Shown here in pieces: positions 41,001 through 43,125 of a DNA stretch of 43,125 bases; within the stretch, counting starts at the first letter, position 1; every line of letters begins with the position of its first letter. The stretch spans positions 1 through 43,125 of the forward strand of contig JALOOM010000058.1 in assembly GCA_025454395.1 (NCBI GenBank). Direction: 5' to 3'. A program made the translations under genes and the position numbers. Under the pieces are notes generated by a model, which did not search any database, was not told the DNA's origin, and was given only the letters and a program-made list of their open reading frames with translations. This DNA is from Elainella sp. Prado103 (GTDB taxonomy: Bacteria; Cyanobacteriota; Cyanobacteriia; Elainellales; Elainellaceae).

Positions 41001-41889
41001 AGTATTCCAGGTTGTTCCAGTAAGCTAAGAGTGAGCCAGACAAGGAGGAATAGGATCCTAAAGCGAAGTAATTATGACTATGACAAAACTGTCTCAATAA
41101 TAGCTATTCTAGGGCTTGTCTGGGGCAAGATTGGCGATCGATTCGGACTATTCCTCAGCATTTCCTGATACTCCGCTAGATAGGGAGCGATGAGCTTCTC
41201 TTCCGAGTCGAAATCGCTTGTCTCAGATGCTGGCATGAGATGACGGAGACAACCTACCGAGGTTCGCTAGACAGTGGGATTGAGCAGGTGGCATGAAATA
41301 GCGTTAAATTTTCATGTTTTTCTAGCTGAAGAATCTGGGGGCAATGATAGGGTTAAAAAAGTTCCTGAAATTAAACCCTCAATTCAGTGTCTTAGAATAA
41401 CTTCGCAGATACATTTGCAATACATGAGTCTATGAAGACGGTGGCATATCCAACAGATAGCTGATCTGATTCATACAGTTTTAATGCAACCCCTGCGCAT
41501 CGAGATTTAAGAGCTGCGCTGGCTACCAACCCGTTTAGCAAACCGGTTCAACTCCACTATGAACCTAGGACTGGGTCTGGCCACTCCTTTTCCCGATGCT
41601 ATGGATATTATTGGCACAACGTTATCTGGGACATGAACCGCTACTGAAATTCGAGTGCGGGTTTAAGGCTTTGATTCCGGACAAACCTGGGCTTCCATTT
41701 CTGATATGGTGGCTGCTCAGCGCGTTTAACCAGGCATCGAGTTCATTAGGAAGCCTGTCAGCATCCAGACTATCAGAGGAATCTCAAGATAAAGCTTTAA
41801 TCGGTACTCAATTGAATTTCATTCTAAAGACGTGATTTTCTGATTCCGATCCTCATTCATTCGCCTGACTCTATTGTTGAGGTTTCTCC
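41001..41889. other. 889-bp divergent spacer leuA / subtilase
   Basis: Long, moderately AT-rich spacer. No RNA gene or clear repeat array is seen. Weak inverted pieces (AGGGTTAA / TTAAACCCT at about 41349-41382) and a T-arm-like string GGTTCAACTCC near 41546 do not make a gene. It should hold both promoters. Confidence 0.5.
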
Positions 41890-43125
41890 ATGTCAAGCTT
41901 GCGTGTTTCTCCATTGACACCAGTTGGCTCGATCGATTCATTTCCATTTGAGATCATCGAACAATCTACCCCTGATCTGCTGAGCTACGTTGATCACGTT
42001 TTGGCAACAGCAAAAGATTGGCTGATCAACTTTGTGACAGAGACAGATTGGAGCGATCGATTATCGATTGCCTTCGGTACTTTCAGTCTCCAAGCACTAG
42101 AAGCGATTACGCAAGATTGGCTCTCTGAAACCTTTAGCACCTTGCCCCAAATTGAAGTACGGGCTGCCAGCGAAATTAATGGTGCCAATGGAGCTTATGC
42201 GGCTGCCACGGATACAATCTATCTCGCTGAAGAGTTTTTGACCCAGGAACTGCAATCCTCCCAAGTAGTCGTCGATGTCTTGCTGGAAGAAATTGGTCAT
42301 GCGATCGATGCGCGCATTAACCCGATCGATAGCCCAGGGGATGAAGGGGCAATTTTCTCAACCGTGGTACAACGCTTACCGATCGATCTCGCCACGTTGC
42401 AAGCCCTACAGGTTGAAGATGATACAGTGGTCTTGAATCTGGATGGGCAAATTGTGCAACTGGAACAGGCGACTCCTGGCATTAATCCAGCATTTGATCT
42501 GATCGGGTTAACCCAACTTCGCAATGATTCACGGTTTGCTGGAATTGATGGTAGTGGCTTCAGCGTTGCCGTGATCGACACGGGCTTAGACCAAACTCAT
42601 CCTCTGCTTCAACCTAACTTCCGAGCGGGTCAAGATTTTTTAACGGGCAGCAATAATCCTATCGATCAAGATGGACATGGTACCCATGTTTCAGGAACAG
42701 TTGGAGCTAGAAATGAAAATATCGGTGTTGCGCCTGATGTCGGATTAATCGGACTGCAAGTTTTTCAACCCACTCCTCAAGGTTCTTTCTATGACAATTC
42801 GAGAGTTGAACAAGCACTGAGATGGGTGCTTGCTAACAAGGATGTTTACAACATTGTTGCCGTGAACATGTCTTTGGGCGAGAGAGGTAGTTCTTTCACC
42901 TCCCCCTCTCAAGCCAATGGATATGCTCTAGTTGATGAGATTCAGGCTCTTGAGCAGGCAGGAGTGACCGTCGTTTCTGCGGGAGGTAACGAATATTTTT
43001 CGAAACAAAGTCAAGGATTTTCGGTGCCTGGCATTGTCAGTACTCTTTCAGTCGGGGCAGTCTGGCAAGATGGTGCAAGGCAGAACTTTCAATGGCGTAG
43101 TGGTGCAACTGATATAACGACAGGA
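41890..43125 (+). CDS. Subtilase (S8 peptidase) with an EEIGH N-domain, partial
   Basis: Open from ATG 41890 to the right edge, at least 412 residues. The subtilase domain begins near 215: VAVIDTGLDQTHP has the catalytic Asp (D230) and DGHGTHVSGT has the catalytic His (H263). The catalytic Ser is beyond the window. The preceding 200 residues include LLEEIGHAIDARINPIDSPGDEGAIF (EEIGH 133-137), like a metalloprotease helix HEIGH with the first His changed to Glu, then a beta-rich piece ending LDGQIVQLEQA. I recall this domain at the front of other large secreted cyanobacterial proteins. No signal peptide is visible, so type I export is possible. Confidence 0.9.
   Translation, partial: MSSLRVSPLTPVGSIDSFPFEIIEQSTPDLLSYVDHVLATAKDWLINFVTETDWSDRLSIAFGTFSLQALEAITQDWLSETFSTLPQIEVRAASEINGANGAYAAATDTIYLAEEFLTQELQSSQVVVDVLLEEIGHAIDARINPIDSPGDEGAIFSTVVQRLPIDLATLQALQVEDDTVVLNLDGQIVQLEQATPGINPAFDLIGLTQLRNDSRFAGIDGSGFSVAVIDTGLDQTHPLLQPNFRAGQDFLTGSNNPIDQDGHGTHVSGTVGARNENIGVAPDVGLIGLQVFQPTPQGSFYDNSRVEQALRWVLANKDVYNIVAVNMSLGERGSSFTSPSQANGYALVDEIQALEQAGVTVVSAGGNEYFSKQSQGFSVPGIVSTLSVGAVWQDGARQNFQWRSGATDITTG

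Noticed and set aside
41510-41570. tRNA remnant
   Set aside because: GGTTCAACTCC resembles a T-arm, but no anticodon or acceptor stem can be drawn.
41596-41835. 79-codon plus-strand frame upstream of the subtilase
   Set aside because: No SD, no recognisable motif; likely chance.

Overview
The window looks like chromosomal DNA of a cyanobacterium. Evidence is the plastid/cyanobacterial ribosomal protein PSRP-3 (Ycf65), the sRNA Yfr1 lying between guaB3 and trxA, a HPPD gene next to a MenE-type ligase (tocopherol and phylloquinone routes), a DUF3153 protein, and HIP1 octamers (GCGATCGC, e.g. at 1943, 3877, 15651, 23393) on a CGATCG-rich background. Base composition is near-balanced to moderately GC-rich. 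No phage, insertion sequence or CRISPR array is seen, so this is ordinary core genome with long, repeat-filled spacers.

Layout. 1-3018 (minus): a tightly packed envelope-type operon of five genes with ATGA overlaps: a coiled-coil membrane protein, a 42-residue membrane microprotein, a membrane-anchored protein, a lipoprotein with a degenerate LytM-like domain, and a Pro-rich secreted protein running off the left edge. 3481-3886: a MITE-like palindromic element and a small Cys-rich protein. 3994-6843: divergent PIN-TRAM membrane protein and HemW. 7168-9079: guaB3 - yfr1 - trxA. 9356-11911: LOG-family protein, ABC ATPase, small membrane protein. 11912-12965: a kilobase of minisatellites. 12966-14146: HAD phosphatase divergent from PSRP-3. 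14344-17752 (minus): GT2 glycosyltransferase, UPF0104-type membrane protein, TPR protein. 17827-20589 (minus): SbcC/Rad50-like ATPase without a zinc hook. 21138-22628: processive membrane glycosyltransferase. 23333-27028: unknown protein, HPPD, MenE; osmC lies antisense to the 3' end of menE. 27582-30874 (minus): DUF3153, PmbA/TldE, TPR-TM protein. 31741-35301 (minus): argB, aroK, CNNM/CorC-type protein, small anchor protein. 35483: tRNA with CAT anticodon. 36120-37179: tandem FHA paralogues. 37218-38480 (minus): sugar ABC permease and yidD. 38652: charged low-complexity protein with a clear terminator. 39378-41000 (minus): leuA. 41890-end: N-terminal two-thirds or so of a subtilase.

The most striking property is not a gene. 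Nearly every spacer, and at least three coding regions, carries a short tandem array whose unit is mostly 12-17 bp. Each array has a different, locally derived unit. Four arrays span the stop codon of the adjacent gene and two more begin within five bases of one. Inside genes the units are multiples of three. This suggests a genome-wide process of local duplication rather than spread of one repeat family. Other points of interest are the structured RNA-like spacer after trxA with a 16S-3'-tail match, the hook-less SbcC, the 101-bp menE/osmC tail overlap, the EEIGH-bearing N-domain of the subtilase, and the uncharacterised envelope operon.
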